A stretch of DNA of 64,000 nucleotides, from contig CM058235.1 of assembly GCA_030180135.1 (NCBI GenBank), positions 19,616,720 to 19,680,719 of the forward strand, read 5' to 3'. The notes under the pieces were generated by a model that searched no databases, was not told where the DNA came from, and saw nothing but the letters and a program-made list of their open reading frames with translations. Source of the stretch: Orychophragmus violaceus. Lineage: Eukaryota > Streptophyta > Magnoliopsida > Brassicales > Brassicaceae. Shown here one piece after another: positions 9,928-21,768 of the stretch. Both the position numbers and the translations under genes were made by a program. Each line of letters begins with the position of its first letter. The stretch's first letter is position 1.

Positions 9928-11160
9928 ATGAACGAATCACCACCTTCATCTCAGGAGACAGGAGGGACTAACAGCGCATGCAACGTCACCAACACCGTTA
10001 CGGGAGGAGAAGGGAACCAACCGGACCCACCCCAACAAGACGACGGAGAACGCAAGAACATCGGAGTCGACGCGAGGGCAGTTCGAGAAGAAGCGGTCCT
10101 GCCAAAGGAATTCGATCGAGACAACCCCCACCTAGAGTTGATCGAGCGCATAAATATCGACGATCGGAACCCTGAGCGAAGCGTAGGAATCGGAGCCAAC
10201 CTCGACCGACATCAGAGCTGAACTGATCGATTTCCCTAAACAAACGTCTCGACCTTTGCGTTTTCACTCAAAGACATGATTGGAATCGAACCAAGGATTG
10301 CTCGCCACGAACTCAATGTCGACAGAACGTACAGACCCATCAAACAAAAAAAGAAGGAAGCTTGGAGCAAAGAGAGCACAAGCAGTAAATGACGAGGTGG
10401 ACAAGCTACTAGGTGTCGGATCCATCATGGAAGTAAAATACCCCGAGTAGCTCGCGAACCCAGTGGTGGTAAAGAAGAAGAACGACAAGTGGAGAGTATG
10501 TGTTGACTTCACCGACCTAAACAAAGCTTGCCCCAAGGACTATTTCCCATTACCAAATATAGGTCGATTGGTCGAAGCAACCGCCGGCAACGAACTCCTC
10601 TTGTTCATGGATGCCTTCTCCGGATACAACCAAATCATAAATCACCCGAACGATAGAGAGAAAACCTCGTTCATAGTGGATCGAGGTACCTTCTGCTACA
10701 AAGTCATGCCTTTTGGCTTGAAGAACGCAGGAGCGACAAACCAACGTCTCATCAACAAAATGTTCGCGGAGCAGCTCGACCGAACCATGGAAGTTTACAT
10801 CGACGATATGCTCGTAAAATCGTTAGTGGTGATGGACCACGTCGCTCACCTGGAAACATTCTCTGACATCCTAAACGACTATGGAATGAAATTGAATCCA
10901 GCGAAGTGTACCTTCGGCGTTTCTTCAGGAGAATTCTTAGGGTACATCATGATGGAACGGGGAATCGAAGTAAACCAAAGCAGATAACAACGATAATGAA
11001 CCTGCCATCTCCAACCAAGACCCGCGAGGTACAAAGACTGGCCGGAAGGATCGCCGCTCCCAACCGGTTCATCTCCAGATCGGCGGAGAAGTGCCTCCCT
11101 TTCTATCAACTCCTAAGAGGAAAAAAAAGTTCGAGTGGGACGAAAAATGCGAGGACAGGC
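9928..11160 (+). pseudogene. Gag-Pol remnant of gypsy element F
   Basis: Gag N-terminus at 9928-10221 (MNESPPSSQETGGTN), then a jump into the pol linker (about 10275, ARHELNVDRTYRPIKQKK), so most of gag and all of protease are deleted. Reverse transcriptase follows at 10463-10987: VVKKKNDKWRVCVDFTDLNKACPKD, MPFGLKNAG and catalytic YIDDML (about 10798). A stop near 10448 and frameshifts near 10390 and 10970 break the frame. The last recognisable stretch (about 11000-11150) is REVQRLAGRIAAPNRF. It cannot make a functional polyprotein. Confidence 0.85.
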
Positions 11161-11169
11161 TAAGAATAG

Positions 11170-13004
11170 TGAAAAGTGGATTGTATTGATTTGGATATAA
11201 GAACACAAAGAACTCGAGCTATAGACCGATTACAAGAACTTAGTGCTAGGTTAAAATGTAAAAAGAATCGGATCCCTATGCACATTGTTGGAGTTCTCCT
11301 TTTATAGCCCATCTCTTGCCAAACTGCTTTCCTTAATCTTCGGTGTAACACCCGTTGAACCGGATTCGGTCCAACCGGGATGCCAACTCAACTTGTCCCA
11401 GGTCCCAGGCGCCTCCTTCGTATTCAAATACACCACTATGTCATGCAATCGCTCAATCCCGCATCCGGACCTGCAAGAAAACGAGGACAGGAAAGGAAAG
11501 AGGCCTGAGTAATTGTTTCAATCAAAATTACCCAGTGAGGACGGATTTAAGGAATCCGCGATCCCAACTTGCACAACACAACTACGAAGCACAAATCCTA
11601 AGCTAATAACACATTGCAATCAGGCCCGAAGGCTTTCACCACGCAAACTACATCCACTCGTGCTTTCACACTCATGGACCCCTTCCTTCGACCCGTAGGC
11701 CCAAATAATCCTTCTTTTCCTTCTGGGGGCTCGTCAGACCCCCGACACCTTCTCAAGGGACACGCACCCCGTATGCATCCCGCCACACAACACCCTTTCG
11801 GGGGCCCTACCACAGATCTATCAATCATATCCATCACACACAAACAACATTTTCGGGCTCAGCGATAACGTAGCAGTTCTACGTTCTACAATCAATCACA
11901 TCATACGTCTTACTATCCCTACACTACCTAGGAAAGACGCTCTTAGCAGAGGACTATCGTCCGAAATTGAGATAGAGCAAGGGAGATAACCAACGGTCCT
12001 CACCTTAGCCAAAGAAGAGGGCAAAACGGTAATTTAGAAGCCCTATTAGCCCGAACGGACATCAGATCTGAAAAGAGGACGAGAAATCGAGTGAGATAGG
12101 CTTTCGTTTCGCTCGAATCGGGTTTAGGATGGTCAAGTTATGGTCCACCGAAGTTTGGTTGACTAAAAGTCAACGGTCAGGTCAAAGTCAACCGGTTGAC
12201 CCGGTCAACCCAGACCCAGACCCAAACCCAGACTGAACCAGGCCCAATCCATAACTGGCCCACATCCCAAACCAGACCCTAACCAAACTAAACCGGGAAA
12301 CCAGACCCGGTCAACCCAGACCCTGGCGATTGCGGGCGCGTCCGGACGGCTATGGAGGTGCGGTTTGCGGATACGGCTTCGTCTCGTCAGGAGGAACGCG
12401 ATGATGGTCTCGGATTTTCCAGATTCCTCACGGTCAGAAAGATATAAGGCTTTTAGATCTCGGGTTGAAGAAAATCAGATCTGAAAATGAGCTTACCGGA
12501 TTGCTTTAGCCTCTAGACGATGGAGGAGCATCAGATCTACCTTCTGGAGGCTGTGGCTGCGACGGGAAAGGAGCAGAGCTTCGCCGAGAATCTCCTTTTC
12601 TGATTTCTCCTTTAGGTGGCTACTCTTTAAATAGGGAAATGGGGAAGGGAACCCTAGGGTTTTTGGAAGGCTAATGGGCTTTGGCTGGGCTTTTTTTTCT
12701 TTTTAAACAAAATTTTAAATGGGCCAGTATGTGTATGTTACATTCGGGATCGTCTCCAACGTCCTGCGTGATCTTCGAGATCTTCTGGTTGACTCGATCT
12801 CCTCCTTAGCTGGCGGATCGTGGTTAGTTTATCTCATCATCTACCGAGCTATACTGTGGAGTCGGAGCTCCTCGTCTGAGTCTTTATTTGGCGGATCGTC
12901 TTTTACCAAATTGGGCTTGATCATAAATGCATATGGACTTGAGTTTCGGACCAGAATGAGGTCTCAGTCAGCTGATTTCACTAGGGTGAAATTGGGTCCA
13001 AACA
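11170..13004 (-). repeat. Possible LTR (H), interrupted by a solo LTR
   Basis: Read on the minus strand, and skipping the insertion at 11344-12747, this has the layout of an LTR: a TGTTTGGACCC start near 13004, a TATA box in GGGCTATAAAAGGAG (about 11297-11311) and a CAATACAATCCAC tail near 11180. It abuts the truncated end of element F. I found no target duplication, primer-binding site or coding region that belongs to it, so the ends are tentative. Confidence 0.4.
11344..12742 (-). mobile_element. Solo LTR (G) with perfect 5-bp target duplication
   Basis: 1,399 bp with plus-strand ends TGTAACACCC...GTATGTTACA, so both ends carry TGTAAC in inverted form. It is flanked by TTCGG at 11339-11343 and again at 12743-12747. 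Neither side shows a primer-binding site or polypurine tract, as expected after LTR-LTR recombination. Internal layout (ACCTGCAAGAAAA..., then ACCCAGTGAG near 11530) is loosely like LTRs A and B, so it is probably a related gypsy family. No coding sequence. Confidence 0.8.
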
Positions 13005-13097
13005 ATCACCATCAACTCTTTTTCCTACACAAACCCCACTCTGACAGTGGAAAATTTAATCAATCCGTCAACAAATCAGTGGGAATAAGAAACACTT

Positions 13098-14530
13098 AAC
13101 GACCTGATCATTCACGAAGATCATCACCTCATTTGGAAAGTTTTCTTACCGCCATGGCCCAAGGAAGGTGTAATATGGAAGTACAACAAGGATGGAATGT
13201 ATTTGGTAAAATCTGGATACCATATTAGTAGTGTAAGACTAGTTGAGGATGCAAACGAGACCCCTCCCTTCCACTCAGCCCCAAATATCGCAAAAAACAT
13301 TTGGAGAATTGATGAACCACCAAAGCTTAAACACTTCAATTGGAGAATACTTTCGCGTGCTGTTGCAATTAAAGATAAACTCCGGAGACGTCATATTCTT
13401 GTTGACCCATCATGCCGAAGGTGTTGTGATCAAGACGAAACAAGTGATCATATCTTCTTTTTATGTCCTTATGCACGGCTGTCTGGAAACTTTCAGGCAT
13501 ACTAATTAGACCTTTACTCGATGAGCAAACATTTTTGGAGGATAAATATTTACAGGTTCTTGCTACAACTCTCCTATAGTTCCATTATAACTCTCCAAAG
13601 CCGAATACTATATTTCTGGATTTTGTGTAGAATTTGGAAGAGTAGAAATGAACTTCTTTTCAACCAAAAAGTAATCACGAATGAAGATTCTTGTTAAAGA
13701 GCATTTAACGATGTTCAAGAATGGATCAACTGGTGAAAACAAAGATGGAATGCCTTCCGAAACCCAAGGGCAGGGAACGAAAACCAAATGGAGACCTCCC
13801 TCTATAGGACAACTCAAATGTAATTATGAAGCGTCTCATCATCATGGAAACAAACCATCTGGTATGGGGTGGATCATTCGAGACCACCATGGAGCATTTC
13901 TGGATGGAGGCATGGGGAAATTTGAACGCAGAGAAACAGTTGAAGAATCAGAACTTACTGCACTAATCTGGGCCATACAAGCTTGTTGGACTTTGGGATA
14001 TAAAAATGTAATCTTTGAAGGAGATAATATCACCATTAACAAGACTTTGAACACTACCAAAACCAATCTAAAATTGCAGAATCACTTGGACACGGTTAGG
14101 GAATGGGAACGAATGTTTCGGTCAGTCAAGTTTAGCTACCATCAACGAGATGCAAACCGATGTGCAGATTGCTTGGCGAAGAAGTCTGTACTATCAACCA
14201 CTCAATGGACCTTATGGCTTTGTTTGGTGACTTAATAGTAAAAGCGTTGGAGCCATACAACTTTCTTTGTTACCAATCACGAAAACATTATCAAAGATAC
14301 AATCAAAACAGTTACTCTCAGCTTTTTGTTACTGCTTTCGCTAACAACTTTCATTAACCGCTTTCACTTACAGTTTTGCACTATTCAACCGCTTACCACT
14401 TCCGCTAACGACTAATATAACCGTTCCGCTTTTGGTCATCAATCGGATCCTATATCATTGTTGTCCACAATTTTTGAAACAACTTGTAATAACTGATGTT
14501 GATCATTAATGGAATTTAACCCGAAAAAAA
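13098..14530 (+). pseudogene. LINE (L1-type) 3' remnant: zf-RVT and RNase H domains
   Basis: From about 13130 the translation shows the zf-RVT region found after plant LINE reverse transcriptase: VKSGYH, PPKLKHFNWRILSRA, then CRRCCDQDETSDHIFFLC. After a frame break (13505-13680) an RNase H-like frame follows (13681-14235): KCNYEASHHHGN, GMGWIIRDHHGAFL, ESELTALIWAIQAC, VIFEGDNITI, RDANRCADCLAKK. Plant L1-like elements end with this pair of domains. The expected D of the first RNase H motif (usually CNVDA) is E here (CNYEA), another sign of decay. An A-rich stretch at 14523-14540 may be the tail. A captured RNase H-domain host gene is possible but less likely next to zf-RVT. Confidence 0.75.
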
Positions 14531-14540
14531 AGAAGATAAA

Positions 14541-14696
14541 GCAATGGATGCATATTGATCAGCGAGGATTCCCAATATCATCATCTACCAAGAAAAGATG
14601 TTCATAAATAAATGTAGCATAGGCATAAAGTTCAGTGAAGCTTGACAACAACAATAACAAAAATATGTATAATATAAGAAAGAGGATTCAGTCTAT
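14541..14696. other. petM 3' flank
   Basis: Short AT-rich stretch between the LINE tail and the petM stop codon, presumably the petM 3' UTR. I see no clear minus-strand AATAAA signal. Confidence 0.4.
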
Positions 14697-15068
14697 TTAC
14701 TCGGCTTCCTCGACAGAGGCTTCGATTCGAAGAAGAACGAATCCAACGGCAACACCAACAAGAGTAAGAGCGTTCATGATTGCTGCAATCTTGAAAATCT
14801 CTCCGACCGCGTTACAAGTTGAGGTTAAGGCTCCTCCACCGCTTGTTCTTCCCTTGAGGGACATAACAACATTGGCAAAGCACTGTTCTGTGCAGAGTGG
14901 TAATCCCAGGGAGACAACCTTGTTGTTCTGTGCCTTGAGACCGCCATAGGAATTTAGTCCTCTTATGTATGAAACTTTCATCTCTGATTTCCCATGGATT
15001 TGTCCAGATTTGCACACAGTTCCCGTTCTTGTCCATGACAGTACCGCAGGTGCCGCTGCTGTCGCCAT
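14697..15068 (-). CDS. petM: Cytochrome b6f complex subunit PetM (subunit VII)
   Basis: 123 residues in one exon. The first 85-90 residues are Ser/Thr/Lys-rich with few acidic residues, as in a chloroplast transit peptide. The C-terminal segment EIFKIAAIMNALTLVGVAVG, continuing FVLLRIEASVEEAE, is the single-span mature PetM: one transmembrane helix (about 94-113), then the signature GFVLLRIE. PetM is one of the small subunits of the thylakoid b6f complex, which passes electrons from plastoquinol to plastocyanin. Length matches land-plant precursors. The minus-strand leader holds an apparent intron (15077-15162, GTATCAATAA...TTTTTCAG) that ends 8 bp before the start codon. Arabidopsis petM is, as I recall, At2g26500, the neighbour of JGB, which fits this window. 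Confidence 0.9.
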   Translation of the reverse strand: MATAAAPAVLSWTRTGTVCKSGQIHGKSEMKVSYIRGLNSYGGLKAQNNKVVSLGLPLCTEQCFANVVMSLKGRTSGGGALTSTCNAVGEIFKIAAIMNALTLVGVAVGFVLLRIEASVEEAE

Positions 15069-15204
15069 TCCTTAGGCTGAAAAATAGATTTTGATTTCTT
15101 AAAGAACTGTACAAGAAGAGAAGTTGGTAGAGAGAGAAGGGAGAGGCTAAGGTTATTGATACCTGTGATTGAGTTTGAAGGATGCTGGCAACAGTAGTGG
15201 AGCG

Positions 15205-15300
15205 AGTCACGAAAGGAGAAGAAAAAGATGGCAGCTTTATTTTTAAGGAAAAGAGTAGATTGCGGATAAGGTGGGTGTGGCTGCCACAGCCAATAACGAC
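15205..15300 (-). promoter_or_regulatory. petM promoter-proximal region
   Basis: Read on the minus strand, a TATA-like AAAAATAAAG lies at about 15233-15243. Upstream is a GATAAG I-box (plus strand, 15265-15270), a motif often found in light-regulated photosynthesis promoters, and an inverted CCAAT (15290-15294). A 38-bp A run (15341-15378) lies further upstream. Functional status is inferred from motif and position only. Confidence 0.35.
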
Positions 15301-15345
15301 GAGAGATGGATAGTTCTTTTATCAACAATCTGTGAACATAGAGTT

Positions 15346-15379
<34 letters not shown>

Positions 15380-16199
15380 AATCTGTGAACACACGTTTAC
15401 CATCGCTTTACTCATTTTATTTTTATTTTCCAATATGATTTAGGTCCTCTCTTATTTTCACCGCTCCGATATTTTTTTCTTTTTTTCAAATACATGGCCC
15501 GGTTTTTTTACCACATATATACATTTTTATATTAATTAAAAAATATTTGTAAGTTTTTATTAAAAGTAGTTTTTATTGGTTTTCAAATTAGTTGATTATT
15601 AAATTATTTTTTTTTTAAAAATAGATTTTTAATTGTGTTAATTTTATTTTAAGTTATTTTTGTTATATTAATTTGAATAATTATTTTTATTATATTTAAT
15701 ATATATACATATTCTTGGTAATAAAAATAAAAATATTATATAATTTCTATAATATATTTGTTATTTAATTTAAGATATTAATATATATTTTTGTTATCAA
15801 TAAAATAATTTTATATCATGAATTTATAATTATTATAATATTAAATTTGAAAAATATAAAATAAATTATTTTTCTAATATAAAACTAATATTAAAAAAAA
15901 TATTAATATTAATTTTGTGTCCGCACATAGTACATATAAATTATCTAGTTACATTTATATATATATATATATATATACACATTTCCTTTTTCTTCTATAT
16001 TTTTAAATTCTCTTTCATCTTAAGAACTTATTCATATCTCAATAGGCATGATTCTTTTACTCGGATCCTAAAACTAGAACCAGTAGCGAGTCAAAAAAAC
16101 TGATTCGGATCCGATGTAGATAATGAGTATTTATCATATTGGGTCTTTATGTGTATTACCTATTAGTATTGGTTTGGTTCTACACGAAAACCGTATAGC
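15301..16199. other. AT-rich intergenic DNA upstream of petM
   Basis: No gene seen. Contains the A38 tract (15341-15378), a very AT-rich block (15500-15960) and a (TA)n run at about 15957-15976. The end of this block adjoins the left-hand remnant of element C. Confidence 0.5.
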
Positions 16200-16384
16200 T
16201 ATTTGAAAAATCCGAACTCAAAAATATTAAATGTACTATTATTTTTGGGCATTACAAATATAATGACGTCTGAGTCCGACTTGGACTGCTCGTCCACGGG
16301 CGATCCATCCCAGTATGATGCTTCGTGCACACTCTCACAAGAACATGGTGGTGGCTGTGGTAGCAGCTTGACCACTACTGGCGG
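16200..16384 (-). mobile_element. Element C, left remnant (gag-like)
   Basis: The minus-strand frame reads PPVVVKLLPQPPPCSCESVH followed by YWDGSPVDEQSKSD. It stays open into the junction with element A, and the reading frame that leaves the far side of A (43055 onward) is compatible with it. The bases touching A are GGCGG here and GGAGG at 43055-43059, a target duplication with one mismatch. This piece is therefore read as part of C, split by A. Confidence 0.45.
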
Positions 16385-18214
16385 TGTAACACCCCTTTCC
16401 CGTTTTTCGTTGACCGACGAGCTGACCGGCCAATAATCAAACAAGAATATATCGATTGAATCCGAGCAGTCGTACAAGAAGAGTGTCACAATACGAAAGC
16501 CATAGACAGTCCGATTTGAGTCAAAGGTTCGAACCAAACCATCTTTGACTCCGTTTACCTCGTTTCCACGATACGAGGCTTTGCAACCCGTACCGCTTCC
16601 ACGATTTGTGTTCGGTTCGGACTAAACCGTATATCAGGGAATTATTCCGTTTTATTGCTTTGAAAATATAAATCTTATTCATAACAATATACGGTCTAAT
16701 ACAAATCATTTAGCGAGATCTCAACAAAATCTGAAACCGAAAATAAGTCAAAATGTGTAACAACTGATACCCAATGCCAACCCGAGACTACTCCGAGTGT
16801 CCTACGTGTCCGCCGAGCTATGCCAAACCTGAAAAACACAAAAGAGTCTAATCAGCAATCTAAGATTACCCAGTGAGATGGCTCCCAACTAAAGGCTGCT
16901 AACAATCTAATAATCCCGCCCAAACCCAAAATAACAATCAAGTACAATAGCTGATCACGTGCTACCAAGACGTGCTGAGCTCCACAACACACAAGCATTC
17001 GAATAACAACACATAACATCAACGAAGGAAATCGAGAACACTGCGGCACATGTCCTCGATTAGACTCGATCTATACTAAACGCATCTCTAACGCAATCTC
17101 TACACCATGGGCCCCAAACGCAAACTCGGTAACTTCCACGGGAATACTTAGCTACCCAACGGTAACTAAAACCTCCCACGACTCCTAGACGAAAACACGA
17201 AGTCCAACGACTAGGACACCGTTCTCTGTCAATCGATACGCGGTGACTCGGGTTACCCCTAGATAACCAAATCTTCCATGCGGTCCGGACTTAGGACGCG
17301 ACCCCGTATTCTCCGGACCACACACCAACTGGCGTCACTCAGTAAGTTAACACCATAACCAGAATCACTGCCCGAAGGCCCGTCTCCGATCAGGTAACTA
17401 CCCGAGGATCCAATCGGATAGAAAGTACCGGAACGCCATCTCTAGACTTACGGGATCTAATGCACCCTATAGAGTCCTAATAACAGTGATGTAAACAAGC
17501 AGACTCACTGGGACTCTATCACGCAATACCAACAAGGTCAAATAGAACTACCATCTCAATCCCCAGTCTATCCCGCAAGTCCTATCACCATCCACCATAT
17601 CACCCGACCTTACCCAGACTTACCCGGTTCCGCACCAGAGTAAGTATCTACCAGTGCAGTGTACTCGGCCCAACACCGAAGTAGATAAACAATCAAGCAA
17701 TTAACAGTCTACTCGGCCCAACACCGAAGTAGATACACAATCACACAAACAATCAACAGTCTACTCGGCCCAACACCGAAGTAGATACACAATCACACAA
17801 TCAATAATCACAACACCACACAAACAGTTAATTAGGTTTATTAGTCTTTTAATATGTCATTAACTTTTACTCATTCAATCCTTAACCTTTACTCATTCAA
17901 TCCGCTACCTTGGGATTAATGGATTACTAATCCCGTAGACGGCCCATCAATCACACTACTTCTTTTATTTATCCCTTCCTAAGTATCTTTTAATAAGTCC
18001 TCGATCTGTCGGTTTAGCCGTAGTAAGATTACTAACTCCCTGACATCTCATTATTCATTAACTTTCATTCATTACCCCCAACCCGACTAATTAAACCACC
18101 CCGTTATTATATTCTAAGTGTGTTATGTTTTTTAACCGTATTTTAATCAACTCATAATTTTCCATATATAGATTCATTTAGATACGTTCTTAAATACTTA
18201 TATATGCATATACG
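16385..18214 (-). repeat. 3' LTR of element A, first part
   Basis: Terminal half of the LTR in plus coordinates, broken at 18214 by element B; it resumes at 28103. It matches 39454-41276 in order and wording, including the TCTACTCGGCCCAACACCGA units at 17650-17815. Confidence 0.88.
17650..17815 (-). repeat. Triplicated stem-loop repeat in LTR A
   Basis: Three tandem copies of a unit of about 50-55 bp, each holding TACTCGG-CCCAACA-CCGAAGTA, which folds with loop CCCAACA and one bulged base. The same triplication is present in the other LTR at about 40725-40870. LTR B carries only one such stem-loop. Confidence 0.75.
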
Positions 18215-21200
18215 TGTAATGCCCCTTTCCCATTCTCCGCTGACCGTCGGGCTGACCGGTCAACAATCAAACAAGAACATGACCGATCGAACCCGAGCAA
18301 GTCGAACGGGAAAAGTTCGCCACAGGACGAAGCCAAAGATAGTTCGGTTTGAGACAAAGGCTCGCACCAATCGATCTTCGACTCCGCTATCCTCATATCC
18401 ATAGTAAAAACAGTACTACTTGCACTACTTCAACGAGTTATGTCGGTCCGGACTTAAACCTCATATCAGGGAAACAATTTCATTTTTAAGTAATCAAACG
18501 TCGAATACAACGTTTAACGGGTTTTTATAAACAATCATCAATATAAACACATAAACATAAAATCGTTTAAATACAAATCACGAAAAGTAGAGCAGCTGCC
18601 GAACCGAAATAAAAACACTCAAAACACCGAAAGAAAACCCGTCACAAGCCATCCCGAAACCACACCGAGGACCTCCCGCGTCTGTCGCTGCTAAACCTGA
18701 AAAACACAAAAAGAGTCTAATGAGCGATCTAAGATCACCCAGTGAATCGGCTCCCCACTAATGGCTTCTAATCTATCTAGAGTCTACAAATCCCGCCCCA
18801 AAACCCAAAATAACAATCAGCAGGAATAAACGGTCGATCACGCACTACCACGTCGTGATAAACCCAAACACACACAAAGAAGCCAAGAGAGAGAGAATTA
18901 AGGAAATCGAAGGCACTGCGGCATATGTCCTCGATTGGACTCGATCTATCTATCGCGCAATGAAAGAATAACAAAACAACACTGGGCCCTACAAACTCGG
19001 TAACTTCCACGGGTTTACATCGTCACCTATATGGCAACTAACCCTTGACTCCTATACGTGCTCACAAGGACCCACGTATAGGACACCGTTCTCTGTCCAT
19101 CGATACGCGGTGACTCCTGTTACCCCTGGTAACATGAGTTTCCATGTAATTCGGCCCTAGGACATGACCCCGTATTCTCCGAATCACACACCTACCGGCG
19201 TCACCCGATAGGTTAACAACATAACCGGAATCACCGTGATCCGGTTAGGTAAAACCTGAGGATCCAATCGGGTCGGAAGTACCGGAACGTAAAAAGAAAA
19301 CCTAGGCTTGCGGAATCTAACGCACCCTAGAGTCCTAGTGCAGAAACATAAACACGCAGACTCGCTGGGAATCTAACACAGATCACGCAATCAATAACAG
19401 TGATAATAATCCCAACCATCCCGCAAGCCACTACGCTACCCGTATCACCGCTCTGACTAGGTAAGACACCTAGTCAGCACCACTAACTTACCCGGTCCCG
19501 AGACCGGAGTAAGTATCAATCAACAACTGCTCGGCCCAACACCGAGCAGTCTAATAAACCTGCACGGAAACTCACAAAAGCAACAACACAAAACCACGCA
19601 ATCACAATCAAACACACAACATCACAAGCAGGCCTATTACAATTTCTATGTCTTTTACTTGATTTTTGACCGCTACCATGGGTTAGCAGATTGTTGACCC
19701 GTAGACGGCTCCCAATACACACACTTCTTTATTAATCCATCCTAAGTATCTTTTTACAACATTCTCGATCTGTCGGTTTAGAGTTAGTAAACTTACTAAC
19801 GCCCCGACATCTCGTTATTATTTAACTTTATTCATTCGTTACCCAAACCCGCTATTAATCCTAACCCCAATCTCGTACTCATATTCTATCCTAGTGTTAA
19901 GGTTTAGTTCATATTTTAATATCGTCTTAATTTCCGTATATAGGTTCATCAATTATTGTGCTTATATAAATATATATGCATATATCGTCCTATTCACACG
20001 GTCTATATGAATGCAACAATCAATCTCTTCCTAGCAACCAAGCGACACACAGTCGGTTAACCTTTTTAATTCTAAAACCCTAATCACGATTACTTGGTCT
20101 TATTCGGTTAATTATTAAACGTCTCATTAATTATTAATTATTATTTAATTTAGTTGATTGGGCATGCAACTTAGTACTACGGTTTAGGATTCCCGGTTTA
20201 ATTAAAACTACGAGTTTTCGAGCCGACTCACAGGATAGTTGCGAAACGACAGTTTTGACGCGGATGTGAATTCCCGAACCACCGAAGACTCCTGAACCAC
20301 ATAACCACAGAACCAATAAATCACAGAACTAAACCGAACCGGTCCAAGTACCCTAAACAACCGGTTTGACTAAATCGGTTTAGGGTTAAACCGTTGACCG
20401 GTTCAACACCCTTTGACCCGGTTCAATCAAACCACAAATCAACTCCAATTCCAACACAAATTATACCAATGGGTTCCTTGAAGAACCGGCTGGCTTTTGG
20501 CGGCGAAGAGCTTCACCGGCGGCGACACTCCGGCGTTGACTCCGGCGGAGGGGAGTTGACCGGCGGCGGAGCTAGCTTTTCCGGCGGTTTTCAACGGCAA
20601 CCCACCTATCAAACTGATCACCAACACCAGATCTATTCAAATACATCCTCAAAACATCTAGAAACACTAGGGAAAAGATGAGATTCCACAAACCCTAAAG
20701 AAGCGGTTGCTCCTTGGCAGTTTTCCGGCGGTCTTCGGCGGTTCTAACGACGGCGGCTAACTGGAAAAGATAGAGGAGGTTAATACAAAGCCATTGCACT
20801 TGATAGATCTAGATTTGAGCTTATAGAAAGAAAGTTACAAGATTTCTTGCTTAAGAAGCTTTGATGAACAAGCTAGGGTTCTTGATGTTCTTCAAACTCT
20901 CAAACACACATGCATGAGTTTCTGGAAAAGAGATGCATGTTCTTGAGTAACAGAGAGAGAAGAAAGAGGCCGAGAGAGAGAGAGAGGAGGTTTAGTGATG
21001 AAAAGAGAAGGATTTGAGCTTTACTTGTTCATCAAGGTACAAAAGATCTTTGATGAACGCCTAAGAACACTATGAACAGCATGCAAGGGATTATTGTTTC
21101 TGGGAAAAGAGAGAGTGAGAGATCGAGAGAGAGTTTGAGAGAGATTAGAGTGAGAGGCTAGATTAAATGAATGGTGATAAGATGTTTACTTGCACAAAAT

Positions 21201-21753
21201 GAATGATTCATTGAATCAACATGTGCATGCATGCAAAGGAGTGAAGTGGCGACTTGGGGAAGAGACAAGTGTCCCTCTGGCATCATTTTGTTTCCCAAAA
21301 ACCATGATTAACACCATAAGTCAGCCACTAATCACTTATTCTTCCGTTGCTCGGTTTCACGGTTTTTCGGGTTTAATATTTTAGAACGGCTCCGGATGAT
21401 CCCATAAATTCCAAAACCTCCAAAATATGATTCTCCATTCTTTTTGATGAATTTATCATTTTGAATCACTCTGTTCGGGCTTACGTAGCTCCAGATATGA
21501 ATTTCCAAAGTTTCTTCGGTTTAGTCGGTTTCCATTCCCGACAAGCCGAAAAACTCGTTTCTGCTCCGATTTCTCCAATTCTGATCTTCTAACATTCTTT
21601 ATGTTAAAACATAAGAATATTTGGCCCGCCTCGGTTTCCGTCTCGAACTTTGGTAAAATTACCATTTTACCCCTGACTTAGGTAAAATGACGATTTTACC
21701 CTCGCTTGACTTTCTGCTGCCCGTTGACCGTATTTTTGATACGGGGTATCACA
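18215..21753 (-). repeat. 3' LTR of element B
   Basis: Plus-strand ends TGTAATGCCCC...GGGGTATCACA; on the sense strand it runs TGTGATACCCC to GGGGCATTACA. Differs from the other LTR by scattered substitutions and short indels, for example in the GAGAGA run near 20970. Non-coding; a GC-rich CGGCGG patch lies at 20500-20600. Confidence 0.92.
19453..19550 (-). repeat. Cluster of three stem-loops in LTR B
   Basis: Three adjacent inverted repeats within 98 bp: CTGACTAGGT/ACCTAGTCAG with a 5-nt loop (19453-19477); CTTACCCGGTC paired with 19502-19513, loop CCGA and one bulge (19487-19513); ACTGCTCGG/CCGAGCAGT with loop CCCAACA (19526-19550). The same cluster is at about 25821-25918 in the 5' LTR. 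In family A, equivalents of the second and third loops are present and the first is absent. Confidence 0.8.
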
Positions 21754-21768
21754 TTCTTCCCCACTTAC
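21754..21768 (-). promoter_or_regulatory. Polypurine tract of element B
   Basis: The sense strand reads AAGTGGGGAAGAA directly before the LTR start TGTGATACCCC. This is the expected plus-strand priming site. The same sequence precedes LTR A at 29929-29943. Confidence 0.8.

Larger units (their letters stand above)
9336..11160 (+). mobile_element. Truncated Ty3/gypsy element, Tat type (element F)
   Basis: A complete 5' LTR is followed by a tRNA-complementary site, a gag N-terminus and, after an internal deletion, reverse transcriptase. The element stops abruptly near 11160 inside the RT region; RNase H, integrase and the 3' LTR are missing. Its LTR start (TGTTAGAGG) and Gag start (MNESP.SSQ) match element E at 52545-59683, so E and F are the same family in opposite orientations. 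Confidence 0.88.

Noticed and set aside
11598..11868. Overlapping frames of 60-84 codons
   Set aside because: GC-rich part of solo LTR G with open frames on both strands and no domain.
11170..13004. H as a second solo LTR
   Set aside because: No matching 5-bp duplications at the candidate ends (AATAG and ATCAC), so only an LTR-like call is kept.
14812..15433. Alternative minus-strand frames of 132 and 151 codons around petM
   Set aside because: Frame shadows covering petM, its 5' UTR intron and a poly-A tract; the 123-codon frame has the PetM signature.
17640..17815. CRISPR-like repeat/spacer pattern
   Set aside because: Plant nuclear DNA, only three units, duplicated in the partner LTR, and the spacers are themselves related.
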